The position numbers were made by a program, and so were the translations under genes. Of a stretch of DNA of 64,000 nt, positions 42,401 to 52,452 are shown piece after piece; position 1 is the first letter of the stretch, and every line of letters begins with the position of its first letter. The stretch covers positions 550,197 through 614,196 of the forward strand of contig CANXME010002015.1 in the NCBI GenBank assembly GCA_948144175.1, given 5' to 3'. The notes under the pieces are model-generated. The model made no database searches, was not told where the DNA came from, and saw only the letters and a program-made list of their open reading frames with translations. This stretch comes from Closterium sp. NIES-65. Its lineage: Eukaryota > Streptophyta > Zygnematophyceae > Desmidiales > Closteriaceae.

Positions 42401-45400
42401 GCCGGACAAGAGAGTTTAACGAGGACACGAGGCGCCACCCGCTGGACGAGCAGCTGTGGCTGCGTTTTGTCTCTTTCCAGGACGAGGCGGCGACAGGCGG
42501 CGGCGGCGGGCGGCACCGGGCGGCGGTGCTGCGGCAGGTGGTGGAGAAGAAGGCGGCAGTGTTGGAGCGAGCGCTGCAGCACGTGGCAGACAGCGAGGCA
42601 GTGGCTCTCACTTATCTTCACACATGCAACGGACGGTGAGTCACTGCCCTGCCCTGCAGCACTGCACCTTATAGTAGCGAGAGCTTGCAAGCTTGACATT
42701 TGGTGACAGGGAAGAAGGTTGCGGTGTTGGAGCGAGCACTGCAGCACGTGGGGGAGAGCGAGGCGGTGGTGTTAATGTTTCTGCACACTTGCAGTGGGCG
42801 TTGAGTCTCATTCCCTGCAGCACTGCACCTTGTGGTAACAAATGTTGGCGACGTTGTGTTAGAGGGAACGCAGCAGCACATGGATGGGACAGTGTGGCAG
42901 TGGTTCTGATGTATCTGCACAGCACACACGTCCCTCCCCTCTCCTCTCCCTCCCTCCTCCAATCCCCGTTTCCCAGAGATGACGCCGCCACACTAGACGC
43001 CAAGTGGCGAAGCGCCATTGGCCGCAGCCCTGGCAGTGCGAACCTCTGGAGGGGCTACATTCGGTGGCAGAAGGGGCAGTTTGCAACATTCACTGTGGGG
43101 AAGATGAGGGAAAGTTTGATTGCAGCGATACGTGCCCTGGTGGGACGCAGGAACCAGGTGTGGCGCGAGGTGAGTGCAAGGGTTCCAGTGTAAGGGGCAT
43201 CGCACAACTTGGCTTGGCCCTGGAGAGCACTGCAGAACCAACGCAGCAAAAGCGGCACAATGCAATCTTGTACCCAACCCAACCCATCTTCTTCCCCACC
43301 CAACCCCTGCCTGCCTTCCCCCATCCTTTCTGCTTGAACACTCTACCCTCGTTTCCTTCTTTCCCGTTTTTTCTAATTCTTCCCATTCGCGCAGCTCCAA
43401 CAGAGGCCCAGCGACCCAATCAAAACACGCCAGCTGGCAGCGTCAGAGGTCGCAGCAGTGGACATGCTGGTGGACTCGTGCCGCTTCGAGCACCAATCAG
43501 GGCACGCTGAGCTGGCAGTGGCGCTGCTGCAGGCCGAGACGGAGTACGCCGTCCGGCCGCCGCCCCTGCCCTTGTCCTTTTCTGAGGGTAGCAAGCTGCG
43601 GCTGTTTCAGGCGTTTTGGGAGGGTGGAGGGGAGAGAGTGGGGGAGGAAGGGGGGATAGGGTGGTCTGCTTGGTTGGCTAGAGAAGAGGGGTATGGGATG
43701 GGGGGAGAGGGAGGGGGACAGGGAGGGGGAGGTCATGGGAATGGTGAGGGGAAGGAGGGTGAAGAGGAGGAAGAGGAGGAGGAAGAGGAGAATGAGGAGG
43801 AGGAGGAGAAAGGGGGTTGGACTGGATGGCATGAGATTGTGAGGAAGGGAGAGGGCGGGGGAAAGAAGGTTGTGGGGGAGGGAGAGGAGGAGAAGGAGGG
43901 GGAGGAGGGTAAGGGAGAGGAGGCAGAGGAGGGAGAGAAGGGAGAGAAACTAGGGGACAAGGATTCAAATGGAGAGGAGGAGGAGGAAGATGAGGAGGAT
44001 GAAGAAGAGGAAGAGGAGGATGAGGATGAGGAGGAGGAGGAGGAGGGTGTGCTAGAGGCAGAGGTAATGGAACGAATTAAAGCGGGGAAGGACGGGACAG
44101 GTGGTGGCGCTGGTGGCGGTGCTGCTGACGTGGCAGGCGAGGATTGGGTGAAGGATCCGGGTGTGTGGCAGCGGTGGGCAGCTGAGGAGAGGAGGAGGGA
44201 GAGTAGGCAATGGCAACCAATGCGAGGTAAGGCATTAAGTCATTGTGCAGAAGCAAGTTATGTAGGTGGAATGAGAATGTGAGAAGTTGTGTGTCATGCA
44301 TGCTTCCCGTTCCCATGCACTCGTTCCTTGTACCCGCAACAGGGAAGGGCACAAGGCAACAGCAAGCACACAAGGACGAGGAAGAGGCAGAGGATGACGA
44401 GGAGGCGACTCCTTTCTCTTCCTCACATCCTCATACTGATGAGGAGGAAGCGACTCCTTTCTCTTCCTCACATCCACATACTGATGAGGCGGTGCTGGAA
44501 TGGGTGGTGGGCGCCATAGTAACGAGGTGACTTTTGAGTCGACTCAAAAGGCGCTGGAACGGGTGGTGGTGGTGGAGTATGAGGATGTGAGGAGCCGACT
44601 CCTTTCTCTTCACCCCTTGCTTGCTCGTGCATCACAGAAGGGCAAAAGGCGTGCACAAGAGGAGGCGGAGCTGGAGTGAGTGGCGGAGTCTGAGGATGTG
44701 AGGATGTGAGGATGTGAGGAGTGGACTCGTTTGTAACCCGCCCCTCGCCTCCCCTTTCCACGATTACCAGGAAAGGGAAAATGGACGAAGGGGAGGAGGA
44801 GGAGGTGGAGAGGGTGGTGCGTATGAGGATGTGAGGAGTCGACTGTTCTCATCCATATTTCCTCTCCCATGCACCCCTTCCCACCACTAGCAGCAGACAA
44901 GGGGAAAAGAGATGACGAGCAAGCAGCAGAAGAGGACGAGGAGGAGGAGCTAGAGAGGGTGGTGGAGTATGAGGATGTGAGGAGTCGACTGTTCTCGCTG
45001 CACTCTGAAGCAGCGAAGCGACACCTGCTGCTCGCTGCTGCTGCTTTCTTTGATGCGCCGCTGCCTGCTTGGTGAGTGTCTGTAGTGGTGTGGTGGGTGG
45101 TGGTGGTGGGTGGTGTGGTGGGTGGTGGTGGTGGGTGGTGGTGAGTGGTGGGTGGCCGTGGTGGTGAGTGGTGGGTGGCCGTGGTGGTGAGTGGTGGGTG
45201 GCCGTGGTGGTGAGTGGTGGGTGGCCGTGGTGGTGAGTGGTGGGTGGCCGTGGTGGTGAGTGGTGGGTGGTCGTGGTGGTGAGTGGTGGGTGGCCGTGGT
45301 GGTGAGTGGTGGGTGGCCGTGGTGGTGAGTGGTGGGTGGCCGTGGTGGTGAGTGGTGGGTGGCCGTGGTGGTGAGTGGTGGGTGGCCGTGGTGGTGAGTG

Positions 45401-48400
45401 GTGGGTGGCCGTGGTGGTGAGTGGTGGGTGGCCGTGGTGGTGAGTGGTGGGTGGCCGTGGTGGTGAGTGGTGGGTGGCCGTGGTGGTGAGTGGTGGGTGG
45501 CCGTGGTGGTGAGTGGTGGGTGGCCGTGGTGGGTGGCCGTGGTGGTGGCGAAGTGCTGCTACCTGCTGATTCTCTCTCCACTCACCTGCTGCTCGCTGCT
45601 GCTGCCTTATTTGATGCGCCTCTGCCTGCCTGGTGAGTGGCTGTAGACCGCACTGGTGGGTGGTGGTGGGGGGTAGGGAGTGGTGGTGAGTGGTGGTTGT
45701 TGGGTGGTGAGTGGTGGGTGGTGGTGGCTGAGTGCCTGCTCCTTCTCTTCCCTATCAATTGCTGTGTGCTGTCTGTCGGAGTGAGAATGAAATGTGAGGG
45801 ACTGAGTGTTTTCGTATGTATCTACCTGTAGGTATTTGTGGATAAGGATATAAGGAGTGAGTGCATGAAGTAGAGAATAAGGAAATACGGATGGCAGCGC
45901 TTGTGTTTGATGTTTCGGTATTGTTTCATAAGCAGCACTCTTCCTGCAATAGTTTATTCTCTTCTCTTACATTTTTTTTCTTGGGATGTGTTTATGAACG
46001 GATAACACTTGCTGCTTCTTGTCCTCCCAACCAACAGGCGCAGCAGCAACGACAGCAGCTTCCTGGAAGCATCAGAGTCTTTCGTGAGCATGCCATGGTC
46101 CATCACAGCCCCCTTTCGTATTCCAACCTCTCATTTTGCTCCTCAGCCTTGTGCTGCTGCCGCTGGTGGCGGGGGTGTCGGTGCTACTGCTGCTGCCTCT
46201 GCTGCGTCGGCAGGAGCAGGAGGAACAGAAGCGGCAGCGGCAGCGGGAGCAGAAGTGGCAGGAGCAGAGGTAGGGGAGGAGGAGGAGGAGCAAGGGAACT
46301 TGGCTCGTGGTGCTGCTGTGTTGGATGCTCTCGCTGGTGGCCCCATGTGGTTCGATGCATGGGGGGATGAAGGACAAAGGAGGGGAAGGGGACGAGATGG
46401 GGATGGCGGCGGGGAAGGGGAGGAGGAAGATGATGGGGGAATGGAGAGGGTGTGGTTTCTGCGCAACTTCCTGGAACTTGCGTGTCAGTGGGTTCCGGAT
46501 GATAAGCACCTGCAGGAGGCCCTGGTGGTGACGTCAGCTGCAGCTGTAGCCGCTACAGCCGCTACAGCTGCTACATTTTGTGGTGCACGCACACTACCAC
46601 CCCTCTTGCCTCTTGCTCCTCAGAGCGTAACGAATTCTGTCAGTGGCACCGCTACAGCCGGCACTGCTACAGCCGGCACTGCTACAGCCGGGGATGGCAC
46701 AACAGCAGGGAAGAAGAGAGGGGGCACAGCAGCTGCCATACAAGCCGTGGTGGAGCGAGCGAGGGGCAGAGAGGCTGGTGCCACACACTCTGCTACACAT
46801 GCTGCTGCTGCACCTACTGCTACTGCTACTGCTTCTGCTGTAAATTTTCAGCCAGCAGTGTCAGAACCGCACCTGCTTCTCGGCCATCCTGATTGGCCGA
46901 TGGCAAATTCCTGCTTCAACCAATCACCACCAGCAGCATCAGGAGCAGCAGCAGGCGAGCAGTCAGCAGCAGCTAAGGCGGTGAGAGCAGCCAAGACAGA
47001 GGTGAAGAGGCTGTTAAAGACGAGGCGGCAGGACCTGGGTCTGTGGGCCGCCTATGCCCGGCTCGAGGCGGAGAGCGGCAACCTGGATGCTGCCAGGAAG
47101 GTTCTCGACACTGCACTCGCTTCCGTTGCTGCTCTTCCCAAGGTATGTCCTCTCTGAGGCTAGATCAGCACCGGCTAAAGTATCGCTTACAGCCAAGGCG
47201 GAGGTGAAGAGGCTTTTAAAGACGAGGCGGCAGGACCTGGGTCTGTGGGCCGCCTATGCCCGGCTCGAGGCGGAGTGTGGGAACTTAGATGCTTCCAGGA
47301 AGGTTCTCGACACGGCACTGGCTTCTGTTGCTGCTCTCCCCAAGGTATGCTCCCTGCTGTTTGTGAGACGCCGTGGATTGCTTCACGTCGAAACCCGCTC
47401 TAACTTCTTGTTGACTTGTGAGTCAACTCAAACTGTTGCTGCTCTTCCAAAGGTATGCTCCCTGCTCGTGTGAGGCGCCTTGGAATGCTTCACGTAGGAA
47501 CCCGTTCTATCTTCTCGCTCATCTTCTTGCCCCCCTCTGCACATGGGGCCTCTGCACATGGGGCCTCTGCACATGGGGCCTCTGCATCACAGGCCCCATG
47601 CTCCCACCCTTTCAGTCAGCCACAGCACCCACGCCTCTCCTTTTGCTCACATATACCCCCTCCCTTGCACACATCGAGCTATCCCCCTCTTGACTCCTTG
47701 CAATCCCCCTGTTCCCCCTGGTCTTTCCTCTCCCCGTCTCCCCCGCTCCCCATCCACCTCTGCTCCCAATTCACCCGTCTTTACCCCTCTCCACCCCTCT
47801 CCACCTCTCTCCACCCCTGCTCCTTGCATGCTCCCCACTCCTCAAGTCGGCATCTGAAACCGCACCTCTCCTTTTGCTCACATAAACTGCACATTATGCT
47901 ATCCCCCTCTTGACTCCTTTCAATCCCCCTGTCCCCCTGCTCTTTCCTCCCCCCTTCTCCCCTGCTCTCGATCCACCTCTTCACCCCTCTCCACCTCTCT
48001 CCACCCCTGCTCCTTGCATGCTCCCTACTCCTCAAGTCGGCATCTGAAACTGCGCTTCTCCGTTCGCTCACATATTCACGCACATCAAGCTATCCCCCTC
48101 TGACTCCCTGCGATCCCCCCTGTCCCTTGTCATCCCCCCTGTCCCTTGTCATCCCCCCTGTCCCTTGTCATCCCCCCTGTCCCTTGTCATCCCCCCTTCC
48201 CCTCTGCCCTTCCATGTCCCCTCCTCCTCTGCTCCTGATCCACCTCTGCATCTTCCCCTTACTCCCTGCCCTCCGCACCTCAAGCCACACCTTTCCCACT
48301 CCGTGCACACACCCACATCGACCTATCCCATACTGACTTTTCCCAATCCCTCTCTCCCCCATCTTCCCTGCTTCCCATTCGCCCCTACATCATCCCCATA

Positions 48401-51004
48401 CTCCTTTCAGGCCGCAGCTGAAGCCACGCCTCTCCTTGTGCTCGCATACACCCACATCGAGCTATCGCCAACCAATCACTCCGCCAACCAACACCAGCGT
48501 CCCTGGCAGCAGCAAGGGCGGCAGCAGAGCAGAAAGGGGCGTCTGCACTGGTCTATCAACCATCACTGGTCTTCCCTCCACACTCTCGCCTCTTTCGCCG
48601 CATCTGCCCCTTTTTCTTCCCCCCCGCCACTCCCTCCGCAACTCGACCCATCTGGGTTGAAAGAGAGCGGGCGAGTTACCAGCCCCTCCTCCTCTTGGGA
48701 AGCTTGTGAATATTTTCCTCAAGCTGCCCTGATACGCGCGCGGGCAGGGTTCCACTTGAAGCTGCAAGAAGCAAAGAAAGTCATTGTGGCTTCAGCTGCT
48801 GCCACCGCCGCCGCCACTGCTTCAGCAGCTATCCCCACGTCCTCCACCACCCCCCCTTCTGCCCCCCGTGGTGCTGCCTCTACCCTACCTTGGAGCAACG
48901 GTGCCATTGGCAGCACTAGCAGCAGTGGCAGCACATGCGCCGGGGGACCCACACAGGAGGAGAGAAACAGGGCAACGGCAGCGGTGGCTGTGGTGCTGTG
49001 TGCGAGTCTGTTTGAGCTCCTGGCCGCGCCATCCCTCCCTGAAGGGGTTGCAGCCGCTGCTGCAGTGATGGATGGGTGTACTGCTGCTGTGCTGCCGGGC
49101 CGCCGTGCCTGCTGTCTCCCACTAGAGATGCTGTTTGAGAGACATGCCTCGCTGCTGCTGCACGCCCTGCCAGGTACTTCTTCCCTGTCCCCCACCCAAC
49201 GCCTCCACCCCCCCAACCTCACCGCTCCCCTCTTCTCTCCGCTACTGCTGCAGCTGCAACTGCTGCAATCGTTTTTATTATTATTATTTTCCTTCCCTTC
49301 AGCAAGTTGCAGAAAAATGTTTCATTCAACTGCCCATCTTTCCCCTCCTTACTCCCCTCCATCTCCCGCCTCTCTGCCTGATCCCCCTTCCCCCTCCCCC
49401 CTTCCCCCTTCCCCCTCCCCCCTCCCCCCATATAGCCATCACGAATAGCAGGTGCGGAGAGGCGGGTGTGCTTTGCGCAGCCATCTGCCTTCCTTTCTCC
49501 CCCCCCTCCTTTCTTTACCCTCACTCTTCCCCCAATTTTCTTCCCCCCTCTCCCCTTCCAGCCATCCCGCCACAGCAGGTGCGGAGAGTGGTGCTGCAGG
49601 GTTTGAAGGAGTTCCCCAGCAACACGCACCTCCTGGGAAACTTCCTGCGGCTAGAGTCACGCAGTGCATTCACCAACAGCATCCGGCGCTTCTTCGACCA
49701 AACCACCGCCAGGTCAGCAATGCCACTTCAGCAGCCAGGTCAGCTGTGCCACGTCAGCAGCTAGGTCAGCATGCCTGTCTGGTCCGTGCAAGGAACATGA
49801 GTATGGTTCTACCTTCGATTGGCCTTCTCAATTCTTGTCCCTGCTCTGGACACTTGTTTTGGCTCATAGGCTATTTTTCAACTCTCATCTCTAACGACCT
49901 TGCAGCATTTGAAACCCCTGAACCTTGGGGGTCAGCATTTGAACCTTGGGGGTCAGCATTTGAACCTTGGGGGTCAGCACTTGAACCTTGGGGGTCAGCA
50001 TTTGAACCTTGGGGGTCTAAAGCATTTGAACCTTGGGGGCCTAAAGCATGCTGACATCCCTCCTACCCTCTCCCTCCTCTCTTGGCTGTCCCACCCCTCA
50101 CTGCTCCTCTGGTTGATCAGTCTCCTGGTTGAGTCGTTATGTACCCCAAACGTCCAACCCACCACCCACTCGCACCAACTACCCTCTCCCTCCCCTGCAG
50201 ACTCTCCCACCCCTCACCACTCCTCTGGCTGATCAGTCTCCTGGGTGAGTCGTCATGTACCTCAAAACATCTAACCCACCACATACTCTCACCAACTGTC
50301 GTCTCCCACCCCGCCAGGCTGTCCCACCCCTCACCACTCCTCTGGCTGCTCAGTCTCCTGGGTGAGTCGTTATGTACCTCAAAACATCTAACCCACCACA
50401 TACTCTCACCAACTGTCGTCTCCCACCCCGCCAGGCTGTCCCACCCCTCACCACTCCTCTGGCTGCTCAGTCTCCTGGTTGAGGTGGCACGGCCAGGAGC
50501 CCGTCCACGTGTGCGCGGCTTACTGGAGCGGGCGCTCGCCAGCTCAGCGCAGGGGAGTGGGCAATGCGTGCTGATGTGGCGGCTGTACATTGGCTATGAG
50601 CTCCACATCAGCCAGAATGCTGATGCTGCGCGGAGAGTTTTCTTCAGAGCCATTCACGCATGCCCCTGGTGAGTCTAATGCATTACTGTTCTTTTTCCGC
50701 GTTTGCTCATTACTCGATTTATTTTTTCATGATATATATATACACATATATATATACACACACATATATATATATATATTGCCTCTGTGCATGTAATTGA
50801 TGTCAACGGGTGATTGTATTGTTCTTTCGCGGATTTGTTATTTTCTTCTGTTGCAGGTCCAAAGCGTTGTGGTTAGATGCTTTTACGCAGCTGCATGGGG
50901 TTATCAAAGGAGAGGAGCTGAACGAGCTTGCCAACATGATGAGGGACAAAGAGTTGCGGCTGCGCACTGATGTCTACGAGATCTTGCTTCAAGACGCTCA
51001 ATAA
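39489..51004 (+). CDS. NRDE2: NRDE2-family nuclear protein, about 10-11 exons
   Basis: Exons inferred by splice sites and phase: 39489-40732, 41516-42635, 42977-43169, 43395-44226, 44894-45071, 46038-47142, 48411-49173, 49562-49712, 50435-50668, 50857-51004 (TAA). A frame change inside exon 2 fits a 97-nt intron (41711-41807), giving 1956 residues. Features: acidic then Lys/Arg-rich and Ser/Asp/Glu low-complexity N-terminus; GDRDNYAFGSLYR (about 401-414); NRYWSPW (about 509); the family signature RRTREFNEDTRRHPLDEQLW and FVSFQDE (about 675-706); a long Glu-rich insert in exon 4; half-TPR-like helices including WAAYARLEAESGNLDAARKV (about 1490); ending in WSKALWLDAF and ELRLRTDVYEILLQD. Known relatives act in the nucleus with the MTR4 helicase and in nuclear RNAi. 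Family members are nearer 1100-1200 residues, the excess being low-complexity sequence. Confidence 0.9.
40733..41515 (+). other. NRDE2 intron 1 with copies of exon 1 end and exon 2 start
   Basis: 40785-40906 repeats the end of exon 1 (coding GDRDNYAFGSLHR) and ends in its own CCG-GTGAGG donor in the same phase. About 41213-41420 repeats the start of exon 2 (NVARYVVRPT, then the SPWALAFGAA block), but its acceptor AG is lost (CATCTGATGG against CATCAGGTTG). A perfect 30-bp palindrome lies at 40963-40992. Confidence 0.8.
41711..41807 (+). other. Candidate 97-nt intron inside NRDE2 exon 2
   Basis: The required frame changes between 41700 and 41890. A GT donor at 41711 (AGTAG-GTTGGA) and an acceptor after CTGCTTTTGCTGCACAG at 41807 restore phase exactly, and the total coding length becomes a multiple of three. 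A miscounted G in the runs at 41809-41860 is the main alternative. Confidence 0.45.
42636..42976 (+). other. NRDE2 intron 2 with two decayed copies of the exon 2 end
   Basis: 42702-42800 repeats exon 2 bases 42538-42635 (coding VLERALQHV and HTCSGR), but the donor GGTGAG is changed to CGTTGAG. A third, more diverged copy lies at 42838-42930. A TGCAGCACTGCACCTT tag follows both of the first two copies. Confidence 0.8.
43741..44060 (+). repeat. Purine-rich (GAG/GGA) tract coding poly-Glu in NRDE2 exon 4
   Basis: Long runs of GAG, GAA and GAT codons give an acidic insert absent from the core family signature. Likely a disordered linker expanded by slippage. Confidence 0.85.
44227..44893 (+). 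other. NRDE2 intron 4 with serial partial copies of exon 5
   Basis: At least four blocks (about 44341-44480, 44548-44612, 44634-44735, 44771-44853) repeat pieces of exon 5, including GAGTATGAGGATGTGAGGAG and its flank. A perfect 20-bp palindrome sits at 44531-44550. The true acceptor is a TAG/CAG tandem (44888-44893), so one Ala may be optional. Confidence 0.75.
45072..46037 (+). other. NRDE2 intron 5 with minisatellite and an exon 5 end copy
   Basis: Holds the 23-bp array (45140-45540), then a copy of the exon 5 end (about 45580-45631, CTGCTCGCTGCTGCTGCC to CCTGCCTG) with its own GTGAGTGG donor, then ordinary AT-richer intron to the acceptor CCAACAG at 46037. Confidence 0.8.
45140..45540 (+). 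repeat. 23-bp minisatellite, about 17 copies, each with a GGTGAGTGG motif
   Basis: Unit GTGAGTGGTGGGTGGCCGTGGTG read as two adjacent parts (GTGAGTGGTGGG and TGGCCGTGGTG), nearly uniform with one TCG variant near 45270. It starts about 70 bp after the exon 5 donor (TTGGTGAGTG) and appears to be an expansion of that donor region. Uniformity suggests recent expansion. Confidence 0.93.
47143..48410 (+). other. NRDE2 intron 6 with copies of the exon 6 end and exon 7 start
   Basis: 47193-47344 is a 152-nt copy of exon 6 bases 46991-47142 with intact acceptor (TTACAG) and donor (AAG-GTATGC). A short third copy ends at 47452. Exon 7's beginning recurs in decayed form at about 47616-47690, 47846-47910, 48034-48100 and 48271-48332, the middle two inside a tandem repeat of about 188 bp. 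A 20-bp unit (CCCTGTCCCTTGTCATCCCC) repeats about four times at 48117-48195. Confidence 0.8.
49174..49561 (+). other. NRDE2 intron 7
   Basis: Donor CCAG-GTACTT at 49174, acceptor CCCTTCCAG ending 49561. Pyrimidine-rich second half, with GTGCGGAGAG near 49453 echoing the exon 8 start (GTGCGGAGAG at 49578), again a partial exon copy. Confidence 0.7.
49713..50434 (+). other. NRDE2 intron 8 with three 117-bp copies of the exon 9 start
   Basis: Copies start near 50085, 50201 and 50318 before the true exon 9 at 50435, spaced about 117 bp. Each decoy ends in CTGG-GTGAGTCG, a strong donor. In the true exon the same place reads CTGGTTGAGG, so the donor is lost and reading continues. The copy at 50318 also keeps the CCAG acceptor, so a 44-nt exon could be used. 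A 21-bp array lies at 49935-50045. Confidence 0.82.
49935..50045 (+). repeat. 21-bp minisatellite in NRDE2 intron 8
   Basis: Unit near TTGAACCTTGGGGGTCAGCA repeats about five to six times, the last two altered to GGGTCTAAAGCA and GGGCCTAAAGCA. The GGTCAGCA part resembles the exon 8 donor region (49713-49720, GTCAGCAA), as in intron 5. Confidence 0.88.
50736..50780 (+). repeat. TA/CA dinucleotide repeat in NRDE2 intron 9
   Basis: Alternating TATA and CACA runs between donor CCTG-GTGAGT (50669) and acceptor GTTGCAG (50856). Confidence 0.9.
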
Positions 51005-51120
51005 CACTAGCAAGGCATGCAAATCTTATGTTAATGAAGTTCAATTCTGATCAACAGATATTACATTCGTTTTTTTCGTGTAACATTTTTCATTTACCGT
51101 ACCAATTCGTTGTTGACCTA
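51005..51120 (+). other. NRDE2 3' flank, probable 3' UTR
   Basis: AT-rich unique sequence after the TAA. No clear AATAAA signal seen. The next element remnant begins at 51121. Confidence 0.5.
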
Positions 51121-51263
51121 CTCGTGATACCATCTCAAGAGTGACACATAGCGGAATTGATTGACTAGCAAGGTGGGTGATACAAATAGCAACCCTAGAC
51201 AGAGTTGTACCCTCTACAGTGCATCTCGCTACAGCTTATTATGATAATGTATAACATTTGACA
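51121..51263 (-). mobile_element. Element M: short LTR plus primer-binding site remnant
   Basis: On the minus strand TGTCAAATGTTATAC starts a 131-bp LTR (51263-51133) with the conserved GGGTACAACTC and TAGGGTT core, followed directly by TGGTATCACGAG, a primer-binding-site-like string (51132-51121). No interior follows. A remnant of a type-1/2 element. Confidence 0.72.
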
Positions 51264-51446
51264 GGGGAAATGGGAGTAGCCGAGTGGAAGGGCAAAAGGG
51301 AAAAAACAGCAAAGAGCTCATTCAGGAGAGGGCACAGAGGGAAGGGAGGAGACAAGCAGATAGGGATGGGGAAGAGAAAAGCAGAGAGGGATGGGGAGGA
51401 GAGGAGAGAGGAAGTGAAGCATTAGGGAGGAAAGGCTGTTTGATAT
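51264..51446. other. Purine-rich unassigned stretch
   Basis: GA-rich sequence with imperfect GAGAGGGATGGGGA repeats. No ORF of note and no similarity to other parts of the window was seen. Confidence 0.4.
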
Positions 51447-51722
51447 AGCAAGGACCCACATCTGACTCGTTACAGAGCAGTTGCCCGAGGCGTCACTGTA
51501 TCGAACCGCAACAGCAATAGTAAAACAGTTGGAACCGTATCTCTTCGTATTCCTTGTACTCTTATATAATCTTGTATCTCTCTGCTTTAATCAATCAACT
51601 TTGCCCTCACATACTAGCGCAAGGTGGTTCACAACTCTTCATTAAACGCTTCCGCTACTACATCAGTTTTACCCAGAGTTCACCCCTGAAAAGATCCTAA
51701 GGGCTATTTTCTCAGCCCAACA
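51447..51722 (+). repeat. Element L 5' LTR, first ~170 bp missing
   Basis: Aligns with E1 LTR positions 24796-25072 from AGCAAGGAC to CTCAGCCCAACA. Confidence 0.88.
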
Positions 51723-51734
51723 TGGTATGAGAGC

Positions 51735-52396
51735 AGGCCCTACGAATTCAGACTTTTTTCTCTGATTTGCACAAACAACTCTGATATTTCAGGATTTTTT
51801 TTCCAGTGTACTCTGTTAAAATCAGACTTTTTTGGGCCCAAACTTTGTAATTTTCAGACTTTTTTTAAGGCTAACTCTGAGAGTTCAGAGTTTTCTGAGA
51901 GTGTACTCTGATCATTCAGAGTACAAACGCGTCCTTGACTGGTGATTCGGACTTACGGGTCACAACAGATTCGCAATGTCAACGCAAAATCGCCTTGACA
52001 CAGCAAATCCGGGCCTTACAGCACAAGTTTTTCGCCCACTAATAGCAAAATCACCCTGACACAACAGATTTGCGCTGTCAGAGCACAACAATTTTCGACC
52101 AATCACAGAAAACTCTCCCTGACATTGCAGATTCGCTCTTTCGCACCACAAGATTCGCCCTGTCAGAGCATGTTTTATCGGAAATCCCCTTACTGTTGTG
52201 TGTTCCGGTAGCAGATGAATGAAACATTGATTACATTCCGATGAAACATTGAATACATTGTTTTTGAATGATCAGACTTTTTTTTTAGGACACTCTGCAA
52301 TTTCAGCCTTTTTTTTATACCAACTATGAGATTTTCAAACTAAAATTGTGTACTAGTCTGACGAATCAGACAGGCCAAAAACGAATCTGAGGGCCT
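51735..52396. mobile_element. 662-bp insert with short inverted ends and a 10-bp duplication
   Basis: GTATGAGAGC at 51725-51734 recurs at 52397-52406. Between them the insert starts AGGCCCT and ends AGGGCCT, inverted copies, with weaker pairing inside (ACGAATTC against CAGATTC). Element E has the same site uninterrupted (TGGTATGAGAGCTGACAGG). The interior is AT-rich with repeated CAGACTTTTTT and CAGATTCGC-type motifs and no long ORF. The 9-11-bp duplication class suggests a Mutator-like non-autonomous DNA transposon, by inference. Confidence 0.65.
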
Positions 52397-52452
52397 GTAT
52401 GAGAGCTATCAGGGGGAATTCAACTATCAAGACACCTACAACATCAGAATAC

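Noticed and set aside
45140-45540. CRISPR-like regular repeats
   Set aside because: The 23-bp units are head to tail with no spacers and lie in a eukaryotic intron. It is a minisatellite.
51264-51446. GA-rich stretch as a polypurine tract or regulatory element
   Set aside because: No LTR edge adjoins it on the expected side, and it has no conserved counterpart in the window.
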